Positions 1 through 11,015 of a DNA stretch of 64,000 bases are shown here, in pieces (positions within the stretch are counted from its first letter, which is position 1; every line of letters starts with the position of its first letter). The notes beneath the pieces were generated by a model. It searched no databases, had not been told where the DNA came from, and saw only the letters and a program-made list of their open reading frames with translations. This DNA comes from Agapanthus africanus (taxonomy: Eukaryota > Streptophyta > Magnoliopsida > Asparagales > Amaryllidaceae). The translations under genes and the position numbers were made by a program. The stretch spans positions 511,193,176-511,257,175 of the forward strand of contig CM057347.1 in assembly GCA_030015575.1 (NCBI GenBank), in the 5' to 3' direction.

Positions 1-87
1 TCGGGTAATGGTAGCGCCGGGTTTTAGAAAAATTTTGTTCCGCATTTGGCTACGGTTCGATGGCCGGAACGCTCCCATTACCCAACA
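1..87 (+). repeat. C1 5' LTR, terminal 87 bp only
   Basis: Matches 7592-7678 with few differences and ends in CA at 87, directly before the primer-binding site. The rest lies outside the window. Confidence 0.85.
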
Positions 88-88
88 A

Positions 89-101
89 TGGTATTAGAGC
101 C
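89..101 (+). other. C1 primer-binding site (initiator tRNA-Met type)
   Basis: TGGTATTAGAGCC differs by one base from TGGTATCAGAGC, the complement of the plant initiator tRNA-Met 3' end used by most copia elements. It begins two bases after the LTR end, which fixes the LTR boundary. Confidence 0.8.
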
Positions 102-1504
102 ACCCATTAAGCCCTACTAGCTAGTTTGCACAAGCTTAAAATCTCGATCGATTAAAATTTCCAAATCAATTTTCCAATTTGCCTATTTTCTGTCAATTTC
201 TGAAAGTGCTCCAAAAATGTTTTTGTATAGCTTAAAAATCCGTGCAGGCAAAACTAAAGCTACAGAAAAAATTTGGTGACCTAACTCCAAAATTCCACCG
301 TGGAACCGCCGCTAAATGTCACATTTGGCGGCTCTTCCGCGGCCCTTTTTGGGCTACAGTGACCAAAAAATTTTCTGGAGCTCTAGTTGGTGGAAAAATG
401 ATTTTTGTGATATATAGTTTTGGCCCAGATTCATTTGAGTACTGGTTTAGCACTTGGGGCCATTTTGGGAAAGTTTAGTCGATTGAAATTTTAATTGTGT
501 GTTTTCAGTACATTACATTTCTATCTGCGACCGTGAATGTCATTTGATCGGTAAACCTTGTCTAATCGCTATAGTCCTTTTAGACGGGTTTGCGAACGTG
601 ACATTCACGTTGATGTTCTGGGTTGTGCTGTGATATTGCGGATTTGTCGTGTTGGATAGCTTGTGTGTAATGGTAGTGCAGTTTGGATTTATTTGTACAT
701 TTGATATTGCGGGGCGAGCGTCCGACATGTGGACTGCCGTCACTACCTGTTTGTATATTATTCTTTTGGGGCACGACCGGGTTGAGGTCGATATCACCCT
801 TGTATATTATTTTCTTTTCTGTACTAGGATTACCCCGCGGTGGAGTGCACGGATGGCCGGGTTCTAGAGGGCAACAGATCCGCATCTCATGGCGTTGAGA
901 TGGAGGGGACCTTACTCTGGAATTGACGGGCTATTCGCCGCACTCGTTGGGGGTATAGGTTGACCCAAGGAGGGGTGCCCAAGTTACCGTATTCCGTGAA
1001 GTGCTGGGTGGTCCATTCACTTTGCTGAAGGGGGCTGCCTCACTTCAGATTTTGGCGGGTAACTTGCCGCGCTCGTAGGGTTCTAGGAGTTCATTGCACA
1101 GGCTATCCATACAACCAGGGGAACGTCGGGTTTTCAGTTGTGGCTCAAAGGAAACCCGGGGCTTCCATATTATCTGTATTGTTCTGTGATGCTTATTACT
1201 TTTCTGTGATGTTGCATTTATCATGCCTGGGACGATTGTTATATATATACATATACTAGTAGATGTTGTATATGTTTTGCACCCGCACTAGCCCAGTCCC
1301 CGCTCTGTCGTTAGTTAAGTAACCTAACGGGTGATGACAGGACCCAGTGGCGAATGCGGATGGCATATACATACATTTTATTTTCGTTCTTTTCTGGTGT
1401 AATTATTTGATGGGACTGCGTTGATTCTTATCAATGCAAGGAAAACAAACCTATATATATTTGATGTTGTTGGAACTAAGATTTTAAAAACTGACATTAC
1501 AGAC

Positions 1505-1770
1505 GTTGGCTTTTGCTTTGCATCGTGGTATTCAGTTTGGAATATCCTGCACCTCATTCGATGAGGCAAGGGCCGAGATCCCTTCATCGGGAGTGACTCC
1601 TTGAGTAAAAGTTTGCGTCAACGTAATAATTTCACTATAGTCGTTTACTTTTTGCTTTGCATCGTGGTATTCAGTTTGGAATATCCTGCACCTCATTCTA
1701 CGGGGAAAGAGCCGAAATCCCTTCACCGGGAGTGACCTCTTTAGCAAAGGTTTTCGCCACTATATTTTTA
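1505..1770 (+). repeat. Diverged tandem duplication, about 139-bp offset, in C1
   Basis: The stretch starting TTTTGCTTTGCATCG near 1511 recurs near 1650 with the same following order of words, including TTCAGTTTGGAATATCC and CGGGAGTGAC. Two copies, moderately diverged. Confidence 0.85.
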
Positions 1771-1890
1771 TAAAACCACTTGGATTCCTTTAACGAGATC
1801 AAGTTCATTACGTTAAAGGTTTTTCGCCAAAAATCAGCCGTAGCCCTCCGTCATTTCTTATAAGTACTATTTAGTATTCGTGCTGTGTTT

Positions 1891-2084
1891 GTTGGCAAGC
1901 GTCAAGGCATAGTGTACGGTAGCTGAATAATACTTATTTTTAGCATGCATATGCGATTGATCGGGACAGTCGTACAGCTTTGTTAGCAAGCGTCAAGGGT
2001 TTATACGGGTGGGTTCGATTTAATCCAGGACAATAACGTGTTGAACTTGACTAGTGGCCTATAACTTGTTGGCAAGCGTCAAGG
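1891..2084 (+). repeat. Three copies of a 17-bp motif, GTTGGCAAGCGTCAAGG
   Basis: Copies at 1891-1907, 1982-1998 (one change, GTTAGC) and 2068-2084, spaced 91 and 86 bp. The sequence between copies is not obviously related. Function unknown. Confidence 0.8.
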
Positions 2085-2523
2085 TTATAGGTCGTTAGGG
2101 GTAAAAATCACATCTGGAGTTTCAAACATACAGGAAACTTTCCAGACTTGCGCATACCTTCTGGAGTGTGGTGACTTGAGTGACTTCCATCAAGTTATCA
2201 TGTGATGATAGTTGGATCCCGATTCCCACTGATGAGTAGGATTACTCCTCGGATGATTCCGACTAATTCTCCTTTTGGGTTTGGAGGAGAATTCGAGGAA
2301 ACAGTGGGAGCCATCCAGATTAGATAAAGTGATTATCCATTCTGATCTAGGTTAGAGTGCACGCTGAGTGTTTTCTTTTCTCTGTCTCTTTTGGTTCGAC
2401 CATGCCCCGACCCTAGACTATGACTCAGTGACCAAGTTAACCGAACTTTCTTAAAAACGCTGGCTTTTGGATTGTCCAAGTTACATACATATTGCCACTC
2501 CTTCTTTTATCCTTTGCCTTTCT

Positions 2524-3240
2524 TTAGAACACCCCGTATCGCTACGAATATTTACTTCCATTGGATAAAACCATCGTATGGTTATATACGAACTCGAAGG
2601 AACTTTTTCGAGAATGGTTTCTGGTTCTGGAGAAAAGAATAGGACTATTCAGTTGTCTTTTCTGTTTACTTTCTCTCAGGTTGTGAGGGCTCCTAGGATT
2701 GGGAGACGGTACACCTATTACGCTTATTGGATAGTCTTCTTCCAAACCATAGGCAGGTGCCGAAAGGTAGGGAATGAAGAAAACCAATTAGCCTAAGTGT
2801 GGTGTACAGAAGGTAATGAGTAATGACAAATAAAGGGATTAAAAAGAGGGCAAAGTTAATTGCGACTGCTATTTATGACCAAACCAAGTCTTTCAACGCC
2901 ACTCCTACTTCACCTTTGTATTTCTCCAGAACACCCCGTATCACTATGAACATCCAATCCTATTGGATAAATCCATCGTATGGTTATATACGAACTCGAA
3001 GGAACTTTTTCGAGGATGGATTCTAGTTCAGGAGAAATATAATAAGGATTATTCAGTTGTCTTTTATCATCACCTTCTCTCAGATTGCGAGTGCTCCTAG
3101 GATTAGGAGAGTACACCTATTACACTTATTGGATAATCTTCTTCCAAACCATAGGCTAGTGCCGAACGGTAGGGAAGGAAGAAAACCATTTAAGCCTAAC
3201 AATGGTATACAGAAGGTATCGACTAAAGACAAATAAAGGG
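2524..3240 (+). repeat. Diverged tandem duplication, about 405-412 bp unit, in C1
   Basis: Two copies begin at AGAACACCCCGTATC (2526 and 2938) and share long runs, such as CGTATGGTTATATACGAAC and CTTCTTCCAAACCATAGGC. Each is riddled with stops, so it reads as a non-coding duplication inside C1. Confidence 0.85.
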
Positions 3241-5036
3241 ATTTAGAGAGATGGTAAGGAAATATATGGTTTCAGTCATGAATCTAGATAATGGAAGAGG
3301 CATTACTAAGAATACCAGGATACCCCTACAAAACATTTTAATGTTTCAGTTTCACCATGCGTTGTTAATTGAAAACTGATTTCCCAATTAGGTCTTTACT
3401 CCAGGGTATGTATTTACCAGGTTTGATTCTCACATCTGTATGGCTTTACAGATGATGAGTGGGAGTAAGTTATTAGGAATTAGGTGATCATCCTCATTAT
3501 ATCTGAATTCGTTGTAATTGGTGATATTTGAGGAAATCGCCTGGGTACCGTTTTCAACCTACAACGCACAGGGTTTGAGTTATTCAACTCAAAGGGCTTT
3601 ATACAAAGTATTGTATGTTGTCCAGTGTCCAGTAGGACAAAGGGGCTGGTACTCGTACTATATTCTATTTACATGTGACTTCTTCAGTTTTAGACATGTG
3701 TTTCGTAGAAATACAAAGTCTAAGTTTTAAGAAGTTATAGGTACAAGAATAAAGTAGAGAACCATGTGTTGCAAGTATCGGGATTCTTCAAGGTGATCGA
3801 AGATGTAGATACATGTGTATGGTATTCAGTTGATAGTAATGGTTTTGAGAAACTTGTTTCTCTTTCAGATTACTCATAATTGGATACACTCCTAAGTTGA
3901 GTAATGCCGATCGGCCTCTCTCCATTTGATTGACATGCACTGGAGACAGCTGCATGATTTGAATCTGGTTCCAATTAAATTAGTGCCTTTGTTTCTATAT
4001 TAGATATATGAATCAATTTATATCTTAACGATGTTAAGGTATAAGGAGTCGTCCGGCTGATACTTAAAACCAGAATCCGGATAAACTCAAGGCACGTTTC
4101 TGTAATGGCGGTTTGTGGGTTAACCCGGGCTTTGACGAGGGTTAACTTTCTACCATCTGGAAGATCAATAGTGATATTGTTCTAGACTCGCCACAGTTTT
4201 AGTAAAATGGACTTTTTCAGAAAAAACAGTAGTGGGAGTATGGTAGAACTGGAAGTGATTCTAGAACCACAAATGATTACTGAAGATTTAATAAGAACCT
4301 AAAGATTCAATCAGGTTTGACATTCCATTAGCCACTCTGCAGATATGGTGGGTTACCTCAGGCACCCGAGAGGTACTTTGGTAGCCTCAAGAACAGTGAC
4401 AGTGAGGTTCTTGTTTACCCAGACTTGACACTACTATTGTTCCAGACTATGAGACCCAGCAGGAGGATGAGTATAGCGTCATTCTAAACTAGTTTTAGAA
4501 GTGCACGTGTATATGACTCAGCCAGAGGGTTGTCGTAGTCAGTGGGAGCAGCGGAAGCGTGGTGGACAAGTAGCTTGTGCCTATTTATAGACTAAAAGCG
4601 GATATAGCGGAGATAGATCATTTATTTTTGATGTGGCAGTCATAGGTTTTTGACTTCATCAGAATAGGGGATCGATCTGTTAATAAGATAGCAGGGTGTG
4701 ATGTCCTGGTATTTAGGATGACATTCTCTTTGTAGGAAGTGAAATTCCTATACTACGATCGGTTATACTTTGGTTGTCACACAGTAGTTTCTCCATATAG
4801 GTTATGGATATTATATCAGATATTCTGGTTACTAGATCTATGGATTTAGATCTAGATTTGGGAAGTGTCCCAATCTGGGTACTTAGACAGTATTCTAAAG
4901 GTGTTTTAGAATGGACGACTCCTGGCATGGTGGTGTACCTGCAGGTGATGGAGTCACCTTCTCTAAAGGTGTCATACAGACTAAAGCGGAGAGGGATGCG
5001 CATGATTGGCATATCACTTGCTTAGGCAATTGAGTC

Positions 5037-5520
5037 AATTATGACATGTCAAGTACCACACCAGATGTTGTTTTTGCACTAGATGCAATAAGTTGATATA
5101 TTAATCCAATCCTGGAGAAAAACGAATGGAAGCAGTTTATGAACATAAGTGGATGTTCTAAGGATTTGATAGCGGCAGCCTCCTTCTGGAGACGGTTATC
5201 ATTTCAGGCTTCCAATGTGACCTGGATGACAGAGTGACTGTCAGAGTTATAGTTTTCCCTCTGACGAGGGGCAGTAGTTTGGACAGGTGGTCCAAGCGGA
5301 TACTGAGGAAGGCATGGCGCAGCATACTAATTAAGTTCAGTAGTCGATACAGTCTAAGAAGTTTGCTGGATTTGGAGTTCATTTATGAACTGGGCCCCAT
5401 TAGATATCCAGAAATATTCTAAGACGGGTATTGCTCATTTCGGGAGATAGTTTTCTCCGCGAAGTTGAGATAAAGAGAGACATAGAAAGAAACACTGGAG
5501 CGGATCCACTCACTGAGGCT
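5037..5520 (+). pseudogene. C1 copia RT/RNase H remnant, heavily decayed
   Basis: Pieces of the copia reverse transcriptase C-terminus and RNase H can be read across several frames. Near 5040 is YDMSSTTPDVVFAL, resembling the copia Y-x-M-x-x-x-RPD block. Near 5205-5290 is FQCDLDDRV followed by VFPLTRGSSLDRWSK, resembling the DFQ-D-D-(S/K) and GYVF-L-GGA-SW-SxKQ blocks. Near 5385 is FIYELG, which follows the RNase H core in copia. Around 5500 ADPLTEAIS resembles the ADPLTK block near the end of pol. The order and spacing fit a Tork-type copia. Frameshifts and stops are frequent, so no product is expected. Confidence 0.65.
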
Positions 5521-5640
5521 ATTTCTCGAACGCAATAGTTTTACAAACGAGGTTTGTGAAACTGATTAGTAGAGGAGTTGGGTGTTCGGTATCACACGGG
5601 CTGTGAGTATGCGACATCGCAATAATTAGCTTTAAGTGCA

Positions 5641-5650
5641 AGTGGGAGAT
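5641..5650 (+). other. C1 polypurine tract
   Basis: AGTGGGAGAT lies directly before the LTR start TGTTGG, in the form typical of copia elements. It primes plus-strand synthesis. Confidence 0.85.
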
Positions 5651-7678
5651 TGTTGGCTATAGTGCCCTCAAGGCAATTATCATAGTCGCAGGCATGTGAT
5701 CATGATGATTGAAGGAGGACCTATACCGATAAAACAGTCTTACTCGAGATGATAGTATGCTATCTGGTTTGTCTTTATCATCATGTACATATTGATAGAG
5801 CCCATAGGATTCTTGCTTGACTACCAGCATTGTGATGGCGATCACATACCTGGGAGCTGGGGGTCTATAAGCACATCCTTAAATGTCCCTAGTCGTGGGA
5901 GTATCGAGACTGGGCATCGATACTCCAGTGTAGACTGGTGTATACTTATCTAGACCCTGACGAGGGGCGGTGGCCAGTCTCACAAGCCATTGGTGTTAAT
6001 TGTTCACCTAAGATAGTATACAGGTGCTCATTGGGTTATGAGTACACTGGACGGACTCACCGGGAACATGCTAGTTGGTATTATACCTATAGTCAGATAG
6101 CAGTTCCCTGGTGACATGTGTACAGGTTAGTCTGTCGACCTGAGATCGTCATTTGTCTCGTGTGAGTTCCCACTGTGCTTTGATTACTACCCTACCACGG
6201 CTTAAAGGAGTCATACAAACAGGTTTTAGTTGGGTACAGTCCCGAGCCACATGGAGGCAGTGAGCGGATCGTCAAAGATTCGTCTCTCCCGGTATTGGGG
6301 GTTGATGTCGTGCAGTGCACGGGTGGCCATCACTAGAAATCCTCAGCCGGGGTATATGAGAATTACCGATCCAGGATCGATAGTTTCTCAGGTAGTGATG
6401 GGTTTCATACCGACACGAATTATCGCGTTGTTAGGGGTCTGACTTTATCCACCCCTCTAGACTCGATATGTGATACTCTTAGACGAACAGACCGGACTGT
6501 ACGGATATTGTCACTGACAGGCTCAGTAGGGGTTTGGATGAGTTTGCTCGTCGGCCTTCCTTTCGCTCAATACCTGGGTAGCCTTGACGTACAGCTAGTG
6601 CCGCTGACGTGCTTGTGGTTAAACTCACTGCCAGAGTATTGACGAGTCTTTAGAGTCCCACACAGAGGGTTTCCCTAGTTCTGGCGAAATGATGTAGTAA
6701 CCGTATTGGATACGTGCAGGGTTTCGATCGATTGATGTACATAGTACTCGGACTTTCGATCGGACAGTTGATAATACTATCCGGCTCGGGTTTGAGCCGG
6801 ATTATTAAATCAGGTATTGATTTAATAATTTACATATATGTATTTCGATACGTATATTCTAGTATTATATTCTTTGTGTTATTCTATCTCTTTGATATTC
6901 GTATTTCGGTACGGATACAGGTATGTATATACAGTAGAATATAATCCGTATTATTTGCCGGATAACATTCTAGAAGGTGCCACCTCATTTTGGATATGAC
7001 CATTTTATTAAAATGGATAATGAGCTAAAAACTAGCATGAGAAGGTATGGTGAGAACCATGCTTAGAATAGTGCTCACAAATGAATTGTTAATTCATTTG
7101 TGTGCACTATTCAAGCATGGAAGGATTTTTAAAATGGAAAAATGGCTTTTAGAAAACCAAGCATGCTTGATTTTCTCTTTCCCTGGTCTTCATTTTTTGT
7201 GAGCATGCTAAGTTTTTCCTTTTGAGCTTGAGCTCCTCTCCTCACCATTTTGTTCTTCACCTCCTCTAGCTATCATGCTTGCTTCCACCTTCTTCATGAT
7301 ATGAGATAGCAAACATTAAGAATACATACACGCTACATCCTAGGCTCTCTAGAATAGCATCCTAGAGACCCTAGTTGCTCCAGTAGCATCTTGGCGTGGA
7401 GCTAGAGCCGGAATTACATCCCTCAGGTGGATCATCGGAGATGGCGAAAGACCGGCGACCAAAGTCGATCCGTATCACTAGGAGCTTGGAAATGGTTGAA
7501 GACCCGAAGGGCTTGGTTCATTAGGTATAACCAATTCTATCTCCTTTTGTTAGCATGCTAGTTTTAGGGTTAATGGTTTCGATATTGGAAATCGGGTAAT
7601 GGTAGCACCGGGTTTTAGAAAATTTTTGTTCCGCATTTGGCCACGGTTCGATGGCCGTGGCGCTCCCATTACCCAACA
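5651..7678 (+). repeat. C1 3' LTR, 2,028 bp
   Basis: Starts TGTTGG after the polypurine tract and ends CCCAACA at 7678. Its last 87 bases match the window start. It has no coding content. After it the sequence AATCT begins the T1 coding sequence on the other strand. Confidence 0.85.
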
Positions 7679-9100
7679 AATCTTGCTGTAGCTTCCACTG
7701 TGCGGTGAGATTCATTGATAGTGGCTGGCGACTAAGCGTATCAGGAACTACATTCACCTTCCCTGGATGATATTGTAGGTTGATGTCGAAGTCCGCCATA
7801 AGTTCTAGCCATCTTCTCTGCCGCATATTCAGCTCTTTCTAAGTAAACACGTATTTCAGACTTTTGTGGTCTGTGTATATATCTACCCATTCACCAAGAA
7901 GATAATGACACCAAATCTTCAGTGCAAATATAACAGCTGCCAACTCTAAGTCATGCGTTGGATAATTGCGCTCATGAATCTTCAACTGTCTTGATGCATA
8001 AGCTACAACTTTACCGTGCTGGTGTAGAACACATTCTAATTCTTTACCGGATGCATCGCAATGCACTACAAAATCTCCAGATTGGTCCGGTATTACGAGA
8101 ATAGGCGCTATTGTCAATCTTTACCTGAGTTTTACAAAAGCTTGTTCGCATGCTTCTGACCACATGAATTCTTCATCTTTACGTGTGAGCTTGGTCGGGG
8201 GTGTTGCAATCTTCGAAAATCCTTCAATAAATCTTCGGTAGTATCCTGCTAAACCCAAGAAATTTCAAATGTCCTTCACTGTCTTTGGTGTCGGCCATTC
8301 GCTTACTGCTGATACTTTAGCTGGATCCACAGAGATTCCTTCACCTGAAACGAAATGTCCGAGAAATCCGACTTGTTCTAGCCAAAACTCGCACTTGCTG
8401 TACTTAGCACAGAGTTGATGCTGTGGCAAAGTCTCCAGGACAATTCGTAAATGTTCAGCGTGCTCTTTCCGATTCTTAGAATACACCAGGATGTCGTCGA
8501 TGAATATGACAACGAACTTGTCTAGGTACTATCGGAAAACTTGATTTATCAGATTCATGAATATGGCTGGTGCATTGGTCACTCCAAATGGTATCACAAG
8601 AAATTCATAATTTCCATAGCGAGTCCAGAATGCCGTCTTCGAAATATCAGACTCTTTGACCTTCACCTGATGATAACCCGAACGAAGATCTAATTTTGAG
8701 AAAACGCAAGACCCACTTACCTGATTGAACAGATCGTTGATTCACGGTAGTGGATACTTGTTCTTTATCGTGACTTCGTTCAAAACTCTATAATCAATGC
8801 ACATTCTATATGAACCTTCCTTCTTCTTCACAAGCAACACTGGAGATCCCCAAGTTGAAGTGCTAGGGCGAATCCATCCTTTCTGCAGAAGTTCGTCCGG
8901 CTGAGTACGGACCTCCTTCAAACTTTCAGGACTTAATCGGTATGGTGCTTTGATCACCTGTTGTGCTCCAGGTACTAAATCAATTCCAAATTCAAGAGCT
9001 CGATCAGGAGGCAAATTTGATATGTCTTCAGGAAATATATCATCGAACTCTCGAACTACTTTTGGCTTGTCTTCTTCTGCCTGTAGAGTTGCAATCATCG
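7679..9100 (-). pseudogene. pol: T1 pol: reverse transcriptase and RNase H, broken by stops
   Basis: From 9098 downward the frame gives the Ty3 RT entry ([15 protein letters not shown]), [18 protein letters not shown], then after a stop the palm region with FIDDILVYS near 8490-8510, [12 protein letters not shown] near 8350, and RNase H (VHCDASG near 8060, [12 protein letters not shown] near 7850, WLELMADFD and HPGKVNVVPDTLSR near 7740-7800). Premature stops lie at 8742-8744 (TGA), 8529-8531 (TAG), 8265-8267 (TGA), 8121-8123 (TAA) and 7839-7841 (TAG). All lie where the family usually has arginine or glutamine, so each fits one C-to-T change. Coding sequence ends abruptly at 7679 where C1 inserted. 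The enzyme would copy element RNA into cDNA; this copy is dead. Confidence 0.9.
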
Positions 9101-9236
9101 CCTTCTTCGGTTTTGCTTTGTATGTGCTGGGCTCCAGGGTACGGTCTCCACTTTTGAAATAAAAGACCGGATGCTCTAGAATCTCGAATACTACCCTCCT
9201 TTGACGACAATCGATGGTAGCATAGAAAGTTCCTAG

Positions 9237-9490
9237 TCAATCCATACCCAAAACTACATCGAAGTTCGGTATGTCCAGCACCTTGAAGTCAGCATAAAAT
9301 TCTCTGCTGCAGACGACCACTGGACGCAGGTCGTATCCCATTGTTGCCTTTAGAACGTCGTTCTCTGAACTGACATTCCAGCTGGATACGAGCGGTTTGA
9401 CTAGAATCGCATGAGTTCGGACGAACCGTTGCGACATAAAACAATGAGATGCTCCAGTATCGAAGAGTGCTAGTGCAGGAAGTGAGGCTA
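9237..9490 (-). pseudogene. pol: T1 aspartic protease
   Basis: Minus-strand reading gives ALFDTGASHCFMSQRF at about 9415-9465, which is the retropepsin active-site motif D-T-G-A, followed by the flap-side region and FDVVLGMD near 9240, the conserved end of the domain. It sits between the gag knuckles and RT, as expected for gag-pol cleavage. The following stretch down to 9100 is frameshifted. Confidence 0.85.
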
Positions 9491-9502
9491 CTAAGATTGT
9501 AC

Positions 9503-10712
9503 CTATGTTGTGTGGAATATGTTTAGGTATAGGATAAAATATTTGATGTGTATAAGGATTGAAAGAAAGCTTGAAAGAATAGAGTTATCGGTGATGACTT
9601 GGCCAGTGGTTTCAGCTTCTTCCACGGTCATTGTGAAAGCCTGTCGCCTCGGTATATTCCTCCTTGTTGGAGGAGCATTCCTCTGTCCGTTCCTCTGTCC
9701 TTGAGGTAGGTTCCTTTGTGCTTGATGGAACTGACGAGGAGGAGGTGCAGTAGGTCCATGAGGAGGTGGAGCTGAGAGAGCAAGACGTGGTGCAGGTGCC
9801 TGGATAGCTGGCCACTGCGGATAGATGATTGCTAGTCTGGTTGCAGGATTTGGATTGAGTCTACGAAGACAAGATCTAATATCATGTGTGGATGAGCCAC
9901 AGATTAAGCAAAGGCGATTAGATCGCCTGCAGTCCTTCGCCAGGTGTCCATTCCTCCTGCAGTAAGTGCAAAAGTCTGAACCGGGCTGATTGAAAGGTAC
10001 TCCCGGTCTCCTGGGTACAAAACGTGGCCTGGAAGAGGCTCCTCCTGCTATCTGAGTAGCAGGGCGCTTCATATCGGCAGATTGAGGTCTGCCCTTCTTC
10101 TTCACCACTTCCCCATATCAACGGGCAGCCTTCAGAGCTAAGTCGTGGGTTGGGAAATCCCCTGTAGCTAAAGCAGCTTGGATTTTCTGGTTCAACCCCT
10201 GCTGAAATCTTCTGGCCCTGATCTCAGCAGTCGGTATGAGATGTGCCGCGAACCTGTTACGGTCTTGTGTTAGCTGTGTAGTATGTGATATCAGAAAATT
10301 CGAATATTTGAGACATATTTTACCTGCTCAACGTAGTGAACTCAGCATCATACTCATCCACGGATTTGCTCCACATAGAGCCTTGTTGTAGGTGGATAAA
10401 TTGCTGCTCCATGTCAAATCGGGCAGTCTCGGAAAAATATTTCGCGTCGAACATGTCACGAAAAGTCTTCCATTCGATCGGTTAGGTAAGACGGCTTTCT
10501 TCCGTCTTCCACCATACTCGGGCATTATCCGTGAGTTGCAGCTTCGCAACCTTTACCCAAGTAATGTTTGGCACTTGTGCTGCTGCCGGATCGTCCTCAA
10601 TAGATTGAGCCCATTCTTCAGCTTCCAGAGGGCTCTCTTTCCCAGAAAATTGCTTAGGATGCAATACCCGGAATTGTTTCACTCCAGGTGCCTCAACTTC
10701 TGAGCGGTTCAT
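9503..10712 (-). pseudogene. gag: T1 gag with two CCHC zinc knuckles
   Basis: From 10712 the frame starts MNRSEVEAPGV and contains EEWAQSIEDDP and VWWKTEESR, the amino half of the plant Ty3 gag domain. A shifted frame at about 10330-10470 continues with WKTFRDMFDAKYFSETARF and SVDEYDAEFTTLSR, the rest of that domain. A third open stretch (10108-9503) carries two knuckles, CTYCRRNGHLAKDC and CLICGSSTHDIRSC, both C-x2-C-x4-H-x4-C, near 9880-9980, then a proline-rich tail. There are frameshifts near 10480 and 10260 and a small insertion-like stretch at about 10260-10330. Gag would bind and package element RNA. Confidence 0.85.
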
Positions 10713-11015
10713 TAGGATAGCAGTCTGCTGCTGCTATCCCTCCAAGAGACTCTTTATTGCCTCGAGCAGTACCATCTGCTCGTTGATCGGAGCTACAACG
10801 GTAGGCGTAAATGGAAGAGGTGGTGGTGTGGTGTTGCCGTTCACGTTGGTGCTAGTATTGTTCGGGGAATCCAAACCTTGAAAGAAAAAATAGTGTTAGG
10901 ATGGATTCAAGGAATATAAAATATAAAGAAGTTTAGTAGCCGAGACTTATAATTTTTGTGTTATATTGCTTAGGTTTCCATGTAGAACTGACCTGCATGG
11001 GCCGCCATCAAATCC
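10713..11015 (-). other. T1 leader between LTR and gag
   Basis: About 300 bp without a gene. A primer-binding site should follow the LTR end at 11016 (minus reading), but only a poor match is seen. The sequence near 10790-10870 reads as a short upstream extension of gag. Confidence 0.5.

Larger units (their letters stand above)
102..5036 (+). other. C1 internal region with no recognisable coding sequence
   Basis: Nearly 5 kb with stops in every frame and no gag, protease, integrase or RT motif I could recognise. The longest open stretches are under about 105 codons and look fortuitous. It contains two diverged tandem duplications and a short dispersed motif, listed separately. It should hold gag and most of pol if the element was once complete, so it is either very decayed or replaced by non-coding sequence. 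Confidence 0.6.
1..7678 (+). mobile_element. C1: degenerate Ty1/copia LTR retrotransposon, 5' LTR cut by window edge
   Basis: The first 87 bases and the bases ending at 7678 are the same sequence and both end in CCCAACA, as expected of two LTRs. The left copy is followed by a tRNA-Met-type primer-binding site and the right LTR is preceded by the purine-rich AGTGGGAGAT and starts TGTTGG, the usual copia arrangement. The internal region (88-5650) is full of stops; only the RT/RNase H end is recognisable. The element lies in the RNase H part of T1, whose coding sequence resumes at 7679. Its left flank is outside the window, so no TSD can be shown. It could be a derivative that already lacked coding capacity when it inserted. 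Confidence 0.85.

Noticed and set aside
242..478. Small open frames near the start of C1 and others under ~100 codons at 540-1750
   Set aside because: No similarity to copia gag or other domains, poor starts, frequent overlap of both strands.
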